Both the position numbers and the translations under genes were made by a program. The notes beneath the pieces were generated by a model. It was not told the origin of the DNA, did no database searches, and saw nothing but the letters and a program-made list of their open reading frames with translations. 64,000 bases of DNA, taken from Streptomyces mirabilis (GTDB lineage Bacteria; Actinomycetota; Actinomycetes; Streptomycetales; Streptomycetaceae). The stretch is from the NCBI RefSeq assembly GCF_039503195.1, contig NZ_JBCJKP010000001.1, positions 1-64,000 of the forward strand, given 5' to 3'. Of the stretch, positions 9,234-18,547 are shown piece by piece (within the stretch, counting starts at the first letter, position 1; each line of letters opens with the position of its first letter).

Positions 9234-9665
9234 TCAACCCCCTTGTTCCACGCACTCCTTGAAATGCTCCAGATCGCTGCGAACGAGCCGTTCGATCGCG
9301 TGCACCTGGGCGAATCCCCTCTGCCCGCCGAAGGTCTCCCTGATCGCGTCGGGGTCGTACTCGAGCCGTGCCTGGACCCGGGTGCGGTTCTCGTTGGTCG
9401 GCTGCAGCGAGAAGGAACCCACCAGTTCGGGGTCGCTGGTGGTGTGCCACTCCATCACGCGTTCCCCCTTGCGATCGGAGATCTCGGCCTCGAACACCCG
9501 GGCCCGGCCGCCGGCCTCGACGTCCAGACGCGCTCGACCACCCGCCTCCGTACGGACCTCGCGCACTCCTTCTACGAACCGCGGATAGTTCTCCACGCGG
9601 TGGAGGTCGTCCCAAGCCTTGTCGATCGGCACTCCAACGTCGACGTGTTCTTCGAGGGTGCTCAT
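9234..9665 (-). CDS. SRPBCC (START-like) family protein
   Basis: A 143-residue helix-grip protein of the polyketide cyclase/dehydrase-like SRPBCC superfamily, which binds hydrophobic ligands in a cavity. The N-terminal strand EEHVDVGVPIDKAWDDLHRV with ENYPRFVEGV is the family signature. The middle strand has MEWHTTSDPELVGSFSLQP and the long C-terminal helix ends LVRSDLEHFKECVEQGG. ATG 9665 is chosen because GGAGGTGGGCC stands immediately upstream; longer frames lack a site. The ligand is unknown; the family has both stress-related and biosynthetic members. Confidence 0.85.
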   Translation of the reverse strand: MSTLEEHVDVGVPIDKAWDDLHRVENYPRFVEGVREVRTEAGGRARLDVEAGGRARVFEAEISDRKGERVMEWHTTSDPELVGSFSLQPTNENRTRVQARLEYDPDAIRETFGGQRGFAQVHAIERLVRSDLEHFKECVEQGG

Positions 9666-10022
9666 GGCCCACCTCCATGTTCGACTCATGACGCATGGGC
9701 TTTCTGTGTCCAGTGTGCGCCCGGTGGGGTGCCCGGTGGTGGCGTCGAGTGTTCCGGTGAACGCGGTCCGCAACGCGCATCGCTACGACCACGCTGTCCG
9801 ATGCTGTCACCACCGGCAGGTACCTATGAGGTGTTCGGCCGGCAGGACACACCGAAGCCGACAAGATCATGCGCGGCATGCGGAAGACCCCGGGCGACTT
9901 CACCCTGATGAGCGCGACACCTCACGGGGCATGGAGCACAGCCTGGGCAACAACGTCTCGGTGAGCCTCAGCGACGACGACCGGAAGCTGCGGGCCGGCC
10001 GGTCCCGGCGCATGCTGGTGAC
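9666..10022. other. Intergenic, no gene recognised
   Basis: Sequence between the divergently oriented SRPBCC gene and the small gene at 10,023. Open frames are short and without motifs. It should hold the SRPBCC promoter, but no clear -35/-10 pair stands out. Confidence 0.4.
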
Positions 10023-10241
10023 ATGGACGTGCGCCCCCCGGTGGTCGTGCTTTCGCCGGAGTCGGACGGGGGTCGGCGCGTGATGATCCGCGGCAAGTGC
10101 ACGGGCACCGCGCACAGCCTGTTCGACGTGCTGGATTTCCTGCACCGTGCCGGCCTGCCCGTCGAGGACCGGGTCGTCGACGACCCAGAGCTGATCAAGT
10201 GGTGCGGTGGCGGACCGTACGACTGGGACAACACGGCGTAG
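10023..10241 (+). CDS. Small hypothetical protein, paralogue of gene at 36.2 kb
   Basis: A 72-residue protein starting MDVRPPVVVLSPESDGGRR and ending GGGPYDWDNTA. Its second half (FDVLDFLHRAGLPVEDRVVD, then DPELIKWCGGG) aligns with the small protein at 36,211-36,462 (FLEAGGVVDPENVLDDPPLV, QWWGR), so both belong to one Streptomyces family of unknown function. No cysteine pair, signal peptide or membrane segment is seen. Confidence 0.6.
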   Translation: MDVRPPVVVLSPESDGGRRVMIRGKCTGTAHSLFDVLDFLHRAGLPVEDRVVDDPELIKWCGGGPYDWDNTA

Positions 10242-10343
10242 CCACCGTAACCCCGGATTTCCGCCCCACCGTGTATCGCCGTCCTGGCGCGTTGGGGGTC
10301 TTCCCTGTCTGACCGCATGCCGAGAGGGCGACAGGGGCCTCCC

Positions 10344-11090
10344 CTACTCGTCGCCGACGCGTACGACCGCCAGCGTGATGTTGTCGGGTCCGCCCGCCGC
10401 GATGGCGGCCTTCCACAGTTCGAAGGCCGCCCGGCCGTCGTCGTGCTCCCGCATCACCGCATCGATCTCGTCCGGCGTCACCGGGTCGGTCAGACCGTCT
10501 GTGCAGATGAGGTAGCGGTCGCCGGGCGACAGCGACGCGGCCGTCACGTGAGGACTGATGGGGCGGTAGCCGGGCGTACCGCCCAGGCACTGGGTGACGA
10601 GGGACGTGGTGCGCTCCCCGGGTTCGAGCGGCGGGCTGTCGTCGACGCTCACCTGGCGCAGCCCGTCGCGAGAGGCCGCGAACACCCGGCTGTCCCCCAC
10701 GTTGAACGTCAGCAGCGAGCCGGGCTGTACGACGACGCCGGCGACGGTCGTCCCCATGGTGGCCAGCTCACTTCCGGTGCCGCCGGCAGCCCGGTACAGG
10801 GCGCGGTTGCAAGCGTTCAAGGCGTCGCGGACGGCGTCCTCGCTGCTCAGAGTGGGACCGATCGACGCGAGCCGGTGGGCAGCCAGGGCGCTGGCCACGT
10901 CGCCGCCGGGATGTCCGCCGAGCCCGTCGGCGACGGCGACGACGAGGGGCGTCCCCAGCGGGAAGACCAGGCTCTGCGGGTTCTCGGTCACGGTGGCGCA
11001 CAGTGTCCACGGTCCGACGACGAGGCTGTCCTCGTTCCGCCCGCGGAGCAGCCCGGGATGGCTCAGCGCACTCACGGCGACGTACGACAT
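10344..11090 (-). CDS. PP2C-type serine/threonine phosphatase
   Basis: A soluble Mg/Mn-dependent protein phosphatase (PPM family) of 248 residues, expected to reverse Hanks-type kinase signalling. Visible motifs in order are GRNEDSLVV (motif with metal Asp), VAVADGLGGHPGGDVAS, ATMGTTVAGVVV, FNVGDSRVFA, ICTDGLTDPVTPDEI and GGPDNITLAVVRV, so all metal ligands are present. ATG 11,090 (MSYVAVSALSHPGL) is chosen since the family begins just before the GRNED motif. No kinase gene is adjacent. Confidence 0.92.
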   Translation of the reverse strand: MSYVAVSALSHPGLLRGRNEDSLVVGPWTLCATVTENPQSLVFPLGTPLVVAVADGLGGHPGGDVASALAAHRLASIGPTLSSEDAVRDALNACNRALYRAAGGTGSELATMGTTVAGVVVQPGSLLTFNVGDSRVFAASRDGLRQVSVDDSPPLEPGERTTSLVTQCLGGTPGYRPISPHVTAASLSPGDRYLICTDGLTDPVTPDEIDAVMREHDDGRAAFELWKAAIAAGGPDNITLAVVRVGDE

Positions 11091-11499
11091 GGAGCGCCAC
11101 CGCCTTCCCGCACCGGCACACCGCAGGAGGCCGGGCCCCGGACCTGCTGACACTCGTACACGAGTCCTCGCGGCCGAAAGCCTGAGCCGAGAGATGGACC
11201 CTCACGAGACGTCCTGTCCGGGACACCCGGCGAGTTGATGCCTGTCGCTCAGACGTCGGCCAGCCGCGCGCACACGCAGAACTCTCGCGGTTCGGCCCGG
11301 ACGCACGGGCGGGCGAAGGCTATGACGTCGCCCCGCCGCAGCGCCAGGCACAGTGCGTCGGTCGGTTTCCAGCGCGCGGAGCCACCCGGCCGAGCCTGTC
11401 CATCCGACCACCGCCCAACCGACGAGCGGGGCAACAACACCATTCTCCGCTCCGGCGCCCCCTCCGGCCAGCCTCCACGGACGGTCACAGTGGCCTGCC

Positions 11500-11727
11500 G
11501 CACGCCCCTGGCGGGACCTCCTCGACACCGCCCCACACCGGTGACGTCCACTACGACACCGGCGCCGCCCACGGCGACGACCCCTTTGAGCACGGCGGCT
11601 TCGCGGTGCGCTTCTCCCCCGCGACCTGGTCGGCATGCTTGCCGACGGCTGGACACTCGACGAGGTCCACGCCTTCGACGAAGGGGACCTGCCCCGCCGC
11701 CTGTGGCGCTTCACCCAGCCCCTCTGA
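11500..11727 (+). pseudogene. SAM-dependent methyltransferase C-terminal remnant
   Basis: The sequence reads HTGDVHYDTGAAHGDDPFE, HGGFAVRF and, after a frameshift near 11,620, LVGMLADGWTLDEVHAFDEG, DLPRRLWRFTQPL and stop. This is the C-terminus of class I methyltransferases common in actinobacteria. The SAM-binding N-terminal part is not recognisable upstream (11,235-11,500), where I see no other gene. Confidence 0.6.
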
Positions 11728-11878
11728 CGGCCGGTGACCAGTCCGTCGGCAGGGTGCCCCGGGGCGCGCCGGTTCGCCGAGCGTAGGGGGCCGAGCCGCC
11801 ATAGGGCCGGGTTCACGGGGTGATGGACGCGTCTGTGCTCAGCTCGTCGGCATGCTCGCCGGTGACCAGGTAGACCAC

Positions 11879-12490
11879 TCACCGGGCTACCGACACGGCA
11901 TGGTCGGCGAACCGTTCGTAGTAGCGGCCGACCAGCGTGACGTCGACGGCCGTCTCGACGCCGTGCTTCCAGCGGTCGTCCATCAGATGCTGGAAAAGCG
12001 TGCGGTGCAGCTCGTCCATCCGGTCGTCGTCCTCCTCCAGCCGGAGGGCCGCATCGACGTCCTTGGTGGTGATCACTTCTGCGGCCTGCGCCATCAGGCG
12101 CTGCGCGAGCTGGCCCATCTCCAGGATCGTACGGTGCAGGTCGCCGGGTACCGCGAACTTGGGGAAGCGCAGCCGGGCCAGCTTGGCCACGTGCTCGGCC
12201 AGGTCGCCCGAACGCTCCAGGTCCGCGCTCATCCGCAGCGAGGTGACGACGACCCGCAGGTCCGTGGCGACCGGCTGCTGCCGCGCCAGGATCGCAATCG
12301 CCCGGTCTTCCAGGTCGCGCTGCAGGTCATCGACCCTCGAGTCGGCCGAGATGACGCTCTCGGCAAGCGAGAGGTCGGCATCGAGGAGGGCGGTCGTGGC
12401 CCGGCCGATCGCCGAGCCGACCAGCCTCGCCATCTCCACCAGACCGTCACTGATCGAGTCCAACTCCTCGTGATAAGCGTCCCGCATCAC
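11879..12490 (-). CDS. PhoU phosphate-signalling protein, C-terminus shortened
   Basis: PhoU is a cytosolic three-helix-bundle dimer that links the Pst phosphate transporter to the PhoR sensor kinase. The two tandem PhoU repeats are visible, each with an E/DxxxD metal motif: DSRVDDLQRDLEDRAI in the first and LEEDDDRMDELHRTLF in the second. The frame stops at FADHAVSVAR, but the next codons would read VVYLVTGEHADEL, the usual end of Streptomyces PhoU. A TGA at 11,876-11,878, where relatives carry an arginine codon, removes 21 residues. The fold is likely complete. No pst or phoR genes are adjacent, so this is probably an extra copy. Confidence 0.88.
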   Translation of the reverse strand: MMRDAYHEELDSISDGLVEMARLVGSAIGRATTALLDADLSLAESVISADSRVDDLQRDLEDRAIAILARQQPVATDLRVVVTSLRMSADLERSGDLAEHVAKLARLRFPKFAVPGDLHRTILEMGQLAQRLMAQAAEVITTKDVDAALRLEEDDDRMDELHRTLFQHLMDDRWKHGVETAVDVTLVGRYYERFADHAVSVAR

Positions 12491-12918
12491 GCTCTCCCCG
12501 CTCCATCGGTTCTGTGCCCGCTTGTTCTTTCCGGCGGCCAGCCTTCCACCCCAGGGGTACGGCTCAACGACGCTTTGACGCCTGCGATTCGACCGCGGTG
12601 GCCCGGCAGCGCCCGCTCGCTTTGTCCAGCCGTGCCGGGACGTCGCCGTGGCCCGATGTCGCGCTCTTCGGCGAAGGCACGGTACCCGCTGCCGGGTGAG
12701 GCCGTTGTGCTCGGTGCCTGGGGCATCGCCCGCGCTGGTGGCGTACGGGGAGAGCGGGTGCGGTGGCGGTGGTTGGCCGGCTGGGGGTGGGGGTGTTGCG
12801 CTGGTGCGGGGTCGGGTGAGGCGTTCAGGCTGTTGGAGGTGATATGAGGCCGGTAGAGCTGGTGGGTGGAGGTGCGTTCGAGCTGCCCGCGACCAACCAC
12901 GTGGCCCAACTCATTGCG
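12491..12918. other. Intergenic, no gene recognised
   Basis: The 428 nt between PhoU and a phosphatase remnant contain low-complexity GT-rich sequence near 12,750-12,830 and no coherent frame on either strand. The phoU promoter should lie at the left end, but no PHO-box repeats (GTTCACC type) were seen. Confidence 0.4.
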
Positions 12919-13200
12919 TTACCTGCTTCCCCCCGGATCTGGGCAGCCGCACGATCGCGCGAGACAGCTCGCCGCGCCCCAGGCCCCAGCAGAGGCTCCG
13001 GCCTGCCGGGTCCAGGGGTGGGCGGTGGCGAACAGGCCGCCCCCGATCCGGGTCTCGTTCTCGGGCAGGTACAACCAGGCCACGCGCCACGAAACGATCC
13101 GGCGGAGCGGAGGCCGCAGCAGTACTTGCTGCGCCGTCTCGGCAACCGAACGTGACAGGACCAGTTCCGGCCGAGCCGCTCCCGCAGACCGCAGACCGCA
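12919..13200 (-). pseudogene. SpoIIE phosphatase domain remnant
   Basis: The minus strand reads VAETAQQVLLRPPLRRI then WRVAWLYLPENETRIGGGLF, the standard entry of the SpoIIE phosphatase domain seen in Streptomyces membrane-anchored RsbU-like proteins. The metal-binding GDVRGKG block and everything after are lost to frameshift or truncation. A third phosphatase of this class is intact at 32,366-33,625. Confidence 0.55.
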
Positions 13201-13536
13201 GACCACCGATGCGGATCAGTCTCGCGGGGCCGAGGTCGAGATCCAGCCGACGGCGAGGACGCCGCCGCCAGCGCGCCCCGGACGATCCGGAGTTCGGAGT
13301 GATCCGGAACAGGATCCGGTCATAACAAGGTCTGTCCCTGGCTTTCCGTGCCTGATTGAAGGCCTTGACGATGCTGGCGCGTTGGGCCGTCGGAGTCGTG
13401 GGAGCCTGCGCCGCGCGGACGCGGCGGCGGGCCGCGCGGCCAGTTGGCGGCAGGCCGCCAGGGTGCGACTGCTCACCTCGACGAGTGGCGGGCAGGGCCG
13501 TGTGACAATGGCGTCCGCAAGGGCTGAGGGGGCGGT

Positions 13537-14394
13537 GTGGCTCGCGTCGTTTGCGTGCACGGAGTGGGCAAGCAGCTGCTGGGGGAACGCACGCTGCTGC
13601 GGGACTGGTGGCCAACGTTGCTGGACGGCCTGGCCAGGGCGGGTGGCGACGAGGCGGCCGCCGGCGACGGCGCCATGGCGTTCTACGGCGACCTGTTCCG
13701 CCCGCCCGGTGAATCCCTGGGCGTCGGCGACCCCCTCCTCGGACCCCAGGATGTCGAGCCGGGATGGGAGCAGGAGCAGCTCCTCGCGTGGTGGCGCGCG
13801 GCCGCCGAGGCCGATCCCGCGGTGGCGCCACCCGGCGCTGACACTCTGGCGCGCGTGCCCGGGTCCGTGCAGGCGGCGCTGCGCCAGCTGTCGCGCTCGA
13901 GGTTCTTCGCCGGGATCGCGACGCGCGCGCTGGTCTTCGACCTCAAGCAGGTGCACCGCTACCTGGCCGATCCCGAGCTGCGGGCGGCGGCCCGGTCCCG
14001 GCTGGCGGCGCTGATCGAGCCAGACACCCGGGTGGTGGTCGCACACTCGCTGGGCACGCTCGTGGCGTACGAGGCGTTGTGCGCGCGGCCGCACAGCGTG
14101 AGGGCGCTGGTGACGCTCGGGTCGCCGCTCGGGATCCGGAACCTGATCTTCGACCAGCTCGAACCCGCGCCCATCGACGGGCTGGGGGCCTGGCCGGGCC
14201 CGGACGACCTGGTGTGGACGAACGTCGTGGACCGCGGCGACGTGGTCGCACTGGAGAAGGACCTCCGCTGCCGGTTCGGCGACCGGGTGCACAACGTCGT
14301 TGTGCACAACGGCTCCCACGCGCACGACGCCGCCGCGTACCTGACCGACCGGCTCACCGGCGCCGCCATCGCCGGAGGGCTCGGTGAACGGTGA
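13537..14394 (+). CDS. Alpha/beta-hydrolase, operon partner of caspase-STAND protein
   Basis: A 285-residue serine hydrolase of lipase/esterase type. VCVHGVGK (residues 6-12) is the oxyanion-hole loop; VVVAHSLGTLVAYEA holds the nucleophile elbow with Ser171; an Asp near 232-235 (TNVVDRGDV) and His263 or His261 (HNGSHAHDAA) complete the triad. It resembles PGAP1-like/GPI-deacylase-type hydrolases that act on lipids or esters; the substrate is unknown. Start GTG 13,537 follows GAGGGGGC. It overlaps the next gene by 11 nt, implying translational coupling. No signal peptide, so it acts in the cytosol. By context it may be an effector, or a regulator, of the caspase-STAND system. Confidence 0.85.
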   Translation: MARVVCVHGVGKQLLGERTLLRDWWPTLLDGLARAGGDEAAAGDGAMAFYGDLFRPPGESLGVGDPLLGPQDVEPGWEQEQLLAWWRAAAEADPAVAPPGADTLARVPGSVQAALRQLSRSRFFAGIATRALVFDLKQVHRYLADPELRAAARSRLAALIEPDTRVVVAHSLGTLVAYEALCARPHSVRALVTLGSPLGIRNLIFDQLEPAPIDGLGAWPGPDDLVWTNVVDRGDVVALEKDLRCRFGDRVHNVVVHNGSHAHDAAAYLTDRLTGAAIAGGLGER

Positions 14395-17300
14395 CGACCC
14401 GGTACGGCGGTTCCTGATCGCGACCGCGGTGGCGCACTACGCGAAGGCGCCGCGGTGGGACCGGCCCAGCCTCGTACACGCGCGGGAGCGGATCATCGAG
14501 CTGTTCACCGGCACTCTCGGCTACACCCTCGTCGACGACCTCGGCCTCGACCCGACCCGCGAGCAGCTCACCAGCCGGCTCCGCGCCTTCTGCCGCGCCC
14601 CCGACCGGCGGCCGGACGACGTGCTCGCGGTGTACGTCGCGGCGCATGGTGAGGTGCTCCAGGGCAGCGAAGACCACGTCCTGCTCACCGCGGACACCGA
14701 CCCGGACGACGTCGCCGACGCCCTGCCCACGGCGGAACTGGCCCGGCGAATGCTGCTCGACACCCCCGTGCGGCGGCTGCTGCTGATGCTCGACACCTGC
14801 TACTCCGGCCAGGGCGGCAACGAGCTGACGGCCGCAGCGCTCACCAGGATGACCCGGCACTGGGCGGGCGAGGCAGGCACAGGGCTCGTGGTCATCACCT
14901 CCGCCCAGCCCGTGGAACAGGCGAGCGTCGGCGCGTTCCCCCGACTGCTGGGTGACGCCGTCGTGGACGTCTCAACCGCGGGCCACGCGCCGTCCACCCT
15001 GCCGCTGGACACGGTGGTCAAGGCGATGAACGCCAACCCGGCCCGGCCGCGCTTCCAGATGATCGGCTCGGCGATGGCCGCGCTCACCGGCGAGGTGCCG
15101 CCGTTCCTGCCCAACCCGCGCCGCGACACCCGCCCGTCGGGCGTGGACCTCGCAATCCAGCAGGCCGTGGAGTGGGACGCCGAGGCGCGGCGGCGGGACG
15201 GCGAGTTCCGCGCCACCCTGCTGGTCCGGGCCAAGGGCGGGGACGGGTGGTGGTTCTCCGGGCGGGTGGCCGCCCTGCGCGACATCGCACGCTGGCTCGC
15301 CGAGCCCGACCCGGCGCGACCGCTCCTCGCGGTGACCGCCGCGCCCGGGTCCGGCAAGACCGCGGTCCTCGGCCTCGTCTCGACGCTGACCCACCCGGAC
15401 CGGCGTCCCATGGTGCCCGTCGACACGATCGGCCTGCCGCCGGACGCCGTCCCCGCCGTCGGAGCGGTCGACGTCGCCGTGTACGCGCAGAACCTGACCA
15501 CCGACCAGGTGCTGCGGGGGATCGCCGCCGGTGCCCGCGTGCCCGCCGAGACGCCGGGTGCGCTGCTCGACGCGCTGACCACGCCGGTCACCGTCCTCAT
15601 CGACGCGCTCGACGAGGCGGCCGACCCTCACGACCTCGTCCTGCGGCTGCTGCGCCCGCTGGCCGACCACGCGGCGGGCCGGCTGCGCCTGCTCGTCGGC
15701 ACGCGGCCGCACCTGCTGGCGGACCTCGGACTGCGGCGGGACGGCAGCGTGGACCTCGACGCATCCCGCTACGCCGACCTCGACGCCCTGACCGCGTACT
15801 CGGCGCGCTGCCTGCGGGAGTCGGCGGCCGAGAGCCCCTACCGGGACCGGCCCCACGCGACCGCCGCCGTGGCTGCGGCGGTCGCGGCGGCCGCCACCCC
15901 GTCGTTCCTGGTCGCCCGCATCACCAGCGGCACCCTCGCGGCGGACACAGCGATCCCCGACTGGCGCGACCCGGTGTGGCGCGCGGCGCTGCCGCGGCTG
16001 CCCGGGCCAGCAATGCGCCACGACCTCGTGACCAGGCTCGGCGGCGACGCCGAGCGCGTGCGCGACCTGTTGCGGCCGCTGGCGTTCGCCGAGGGGCAGG
16101 GCCTGCCGTGGGAGGACATATGGGCACCGCTCGCCGCCCGGCTGGCCGGGACGGGGTACGGCGACGAGGACCTGCAGTGGCTGCGCCGCCACGCCGGCTC
16201 GTACGTCGTCGAGGCGGTCGAGGCGCACCGCTCCGCCTACCGCCTGTACCACCAGGCGCTTGCCGAGCACCTGCGTGAGGGCGTCGACGCCGTCGCGGCG
16301 CACGGCGCGTTCACGGAGGTGCTGCTGTCGCGGGTCCCGCTCGACCACACCGGCGAGCGGCTCTGGTCGCGAGCGCACCCGTACCTGCTGCGGCACCTCG
16401 CGACGCACGCCGCGCGGTGCGGGCGACTGGACGAACTCGTCGCCGATCCCGGCTACCTGGCCCACGCGGAACCCGACGAGTTGCTCCCCGCACTCGACCA
16501 CGTCACCACGCCCGGCGCCCGCCTGGTGCGCTCGGTCTACCGCGCCTCCTCCGGCGTGCACCGGCGCCTGCCGCCGCAGCGGCGCCGCCTGGTGCTCGCC
16601 ACGGACGCGGCGAGGTTCGGCGCGACCGAGCTGCACCGGGCGCTCGTGCCGCCCCTGCGGTGGTTCCCGCGCTGGGCGACCGGGCAGCAGATCAGCTCCG
16701 CCCTCCGCGCGACGCTCGTCGGCGGCGACAAGCCGGTGACGGCGAGCGCGTGCACCGTCCTCGACGGTCGCCCCGTCGCGGTCACCACGGGCCACGACTG
16801 CGTGGTCCGGCTGTGGGACCTCGACACCGGGGCCGTCCGCGCCACGCTCACCGGTCACACGGACACGGTGGACGCGGTCGCGTGCACGGTCGTGGACGGG
16901 CGTCCGCTCGTGGTGACCGCGGGCCGCGACGCTGAGCTGCGGGTGTGGAACCCGGCCACGGGCGCGGTGTGGAGCACGCCCACCGGCCACGGCCGCCACC
17001 TGAACACGGTCGCGTGCGCCGAACTCGACGGCCGTCCCGTCGCCGTGGTGGGCGGACCGGCGCTCGAGGTGTGGGACGTCCACAGCAGCACCCGCGTCGC
17101 CGCCTACGCCTGTTCCGTCGACGCGCTGGCGTGCACGGTCCTCGACGGCCGACCGGTGGCCGTCGTCGCGACCCACTCGAACGTCCTCGTGGTGGACCTG
17201 GCCACCGGCGCGCAACGCAGGATCACCGACGACTTCCTCGGCGGTCACGGGTTCCGCGCGGTGGCCTGCACCGTCCTACATGGACGTCCGGTCGCGGTGT

Positions 17301-18547
17301 CCGGCAGCACCGATGGCAGCGTCCGGGTGTGGGACCTCCACAGCGCAGAGGAGGCGCTTGCCCTCATCGGTCACGAGAACACGGTGACCTCGGTGGACTG
17401 CAAGGTGATCGACGGCGAGACCGTCGCGGTCACCGGCGGGATCGACGGCACCGTCCGGGTGTGGGGCCTGGTCACGGGCGAGTCGCGCGCGGTCATGGCC
17501 GGCCACGAGCACTTCGTGTCGTCGGTGACCTGCACCGTCCACAGCGGACAGCCGGTCGCGGTGAGTACCGGGCTCGACGGCACGGTGCGGGTGTGGGACC
17601 TCACCGCGTCCGTGCGCGCCCGCCTGCCCGCCGCCGGCCACACCTCGGACATCGGCGCGGTCGCGACCGCGGTCGTGGACGGCGTTGCCGTGGCGGTCAC
17701 CGCCGGGCACGACGACGTCGTCCGGGTGTGGGAACTCGACACCGGGCGCCTCCGCGTCACCCTCACCGGGCACAGGAGCGCCGTCTATGCTGCCGCGTGC
17801 GCCGTCGTGGCCGGACAGCCCGTAGCGATCACCGGCGGGGACGACGAGACCGTGAGGGTCTGGGACCTGGCCAGCGGGACGCCGGCGTCTACCTTCACCG
17901 GCCACAGGGGACCAGTCAGGGGGATCGCGTGCACGACTCTGGCGGGACGGCCCGTGGCGGTCAGCGCCGGGGCGTACCACGACTCGCTGTTCGTCTGGTG
18001 GCTCGACACGGGCGAGGTGTGCCGCGAGATCCACACCAGGCACGAGATCGCGGTGAACGGCATCGCGTGCTCGGGCGTTGGCGGGCGGCCGCTCGCGGTC
18101 TCGGTCGGCTACGACGGAACCGCGTGGGTGTGGGACCTGACCACGGGCACCCGGCGCGCGGCGCTGACGGGACACGACGGCACCGTGGAAGCAGTGGCAT
18201 GCGGATCGGTCGACGGCCGTCCCGTGGCGGTCACCGGCGGCCAGGACACGTACGTCCGAGTGTGGGACCTGACGACCGGTGCCGCCCTGCACGCCCTCGC
18301 GGGGCACGAGCGCCCGATTGCCGCGATCGACTGCCGCGCACTCGACGGCGTGCCCACCGCGCTCTCCGTCGACAGTGGAGGGTCGGTGCGGTTCTGGGAC
18401 CTGCGGAACGGCACGCAGCGTGACGCGTTCGACGTAGCCGGCATGATCCGCGGTGCGCTGTGCGTCGGCCCGCGCGGGGAGATCGTGGTCGGCACCGGTT
18501 GGGACCTCGTGGTGTTCGACCGCGCCGAACCATCGAGCACGGTGTAG
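14384..18547 (+). CDS. Caspase-like / STAND-type ATPase / WD40 protein
   Basis: A 1,387-residue multidomain protein. Residues about 1-240 are a caspase-like (C14) peptidase domain with catalytic His88 (VYVAAHGEV) and Cys139 (LMLDTCYSGQGG). Residues about 285-640 are a P-loop STAND/NACHT-type NTPase: Walker A APGSGKT (320-326), Walker B TVLIDALDEA (403-412) and sensor-like LLVGTRP. A helical arm follows. Residues about 780-1380 hold 14 WD40 units (typical WDLDTG, GGxDGTVRVWDL, LTGH), enough for two seven-bladed propellers. GTG 14,384 has GGAGGG 10 nt upstream and overlaps the hydrolase stop. By analogy with known caspase/STAND proteins, the propellers would sense a ligand, the NTPase oligomerise and the caspase cut a target. 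The link to defence or programmed death is inference. Confidence 0.9.
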   Translation: MNGDDPVRRFLIATAVAHYAKAPRWDRPSLVHARERIIELFTGTLGYTLVDDLGLDPTREQLTSRLRAFCRAPDRRPDDVLAVYVAAHGEVLQGSEDHVLLTADTDPDDVADALPTAELARRMLLDTPVRRLLLMLDTCYSGQGGNELTAAALTRMTRHWAGEAGTGLVVITSAQPVEQASVGAFPRLLGDAVVDVSTAGHAPSTLPLDTVVKAMNANPARPRFQMIGSAMAALTGEVPPFLPNPRRDTRPSGVDLAIQQAVEWDAEARRRDGEFRATLLVRAKGGDGWWFSGRVAALRDIARWLAEPDPARPLLAVTAAPGSGKTAVLGLVSTLTHPDRRPMVPVDTIGLPPDAVPAVGAVDVAVYAQNLTTDQVLRGIAAGARVPAETPGALLDALTTPVTVLIDALDEAADPHDLVLRLLRPLADHAAGRLRLLVGTRPHLLADLGLRRDGSVDLDASRYADLDALTAYSARCLRESAAESPYRDRPHATAAVAAAVAAAATPSFLVARITSGTLAADTAIPDWRDPVWRAALPRLPGPAMRHDLVTRLGGDAERVRDLLRPLAFAEGQGLPWEDIWAPLAARLAGTGYGDEDLQWLRRHAGSYVVEAVEAHRSAYRLYHQALAEHLREGVDAVAAHGAFTEVLLSRVPLDHTGERLWSRAHPYLLRHLATHAARCGRLDELVADPGYLAHAEPDELLPALDHVTTPGARLVRSVYRASSGVHRRLPPQRRRLVLATDAARFGATELHRALVPPLRWFPRWATGQQISSALRATLVGGDKPVTASACTVLDGRPVAVTTGHDCVVRLWDLDTGAVRATLTGHTDTVDAVACTVVDGRPLVVTAGRDAELRVWNPATGAVWSTPTGHGRHLNTVACAELDGRPVAVVGGPALEVWDVHSSTRVAAYACSVDALACTVLDGRPVAVVATHSNVLVVDLATGAQRRITDDFLGGHGFRAVACTVLHGRPVAVSGSTDGSVRVWDLHSAEEALALIGHENTVTSVDCKVIDGETVAVTGGIDGTVRVWGLVTGESRAVMAGHEHFVSSVTCTVHSGQPVAVSTGLDGTVRVWDLTASVRARLPAAGHTSDIGAVATAVVDGVAVAVTAGHDDVVRVWELDTGRLRVTLTGHRSAVYAAACAVVAGQPVAITGGDDETVRVWDLASGTPASTFTGHRGPVRGIACTTLAGRPVAVSAGAYHDSLFVWWLDTGEVCREIHTRHEIAVNGIACSGVGGRPLAVSVGYDGTAWVWDLTTGTRRAALTGHDGTVEAVACGSVDGRPVAVTGGQDTYVRVWDLTTGAALHALAGHERPIAAIDCRALDGVPTALSVDSGGSVRFWDLRNGTQRDAFDVAGMIRGALCVGPRGEIVVGTGWDLVVFDRAEPSSTV

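Noticed and set aside
14972..17248. Very long open frame (758 codons) on the minus strand
   Set aside because: It is antisense to the caspase-STAND-WD40 gene and arises from high-GC codon structure; the peptide is low-complexity Arg/Gly/Val with no motif.
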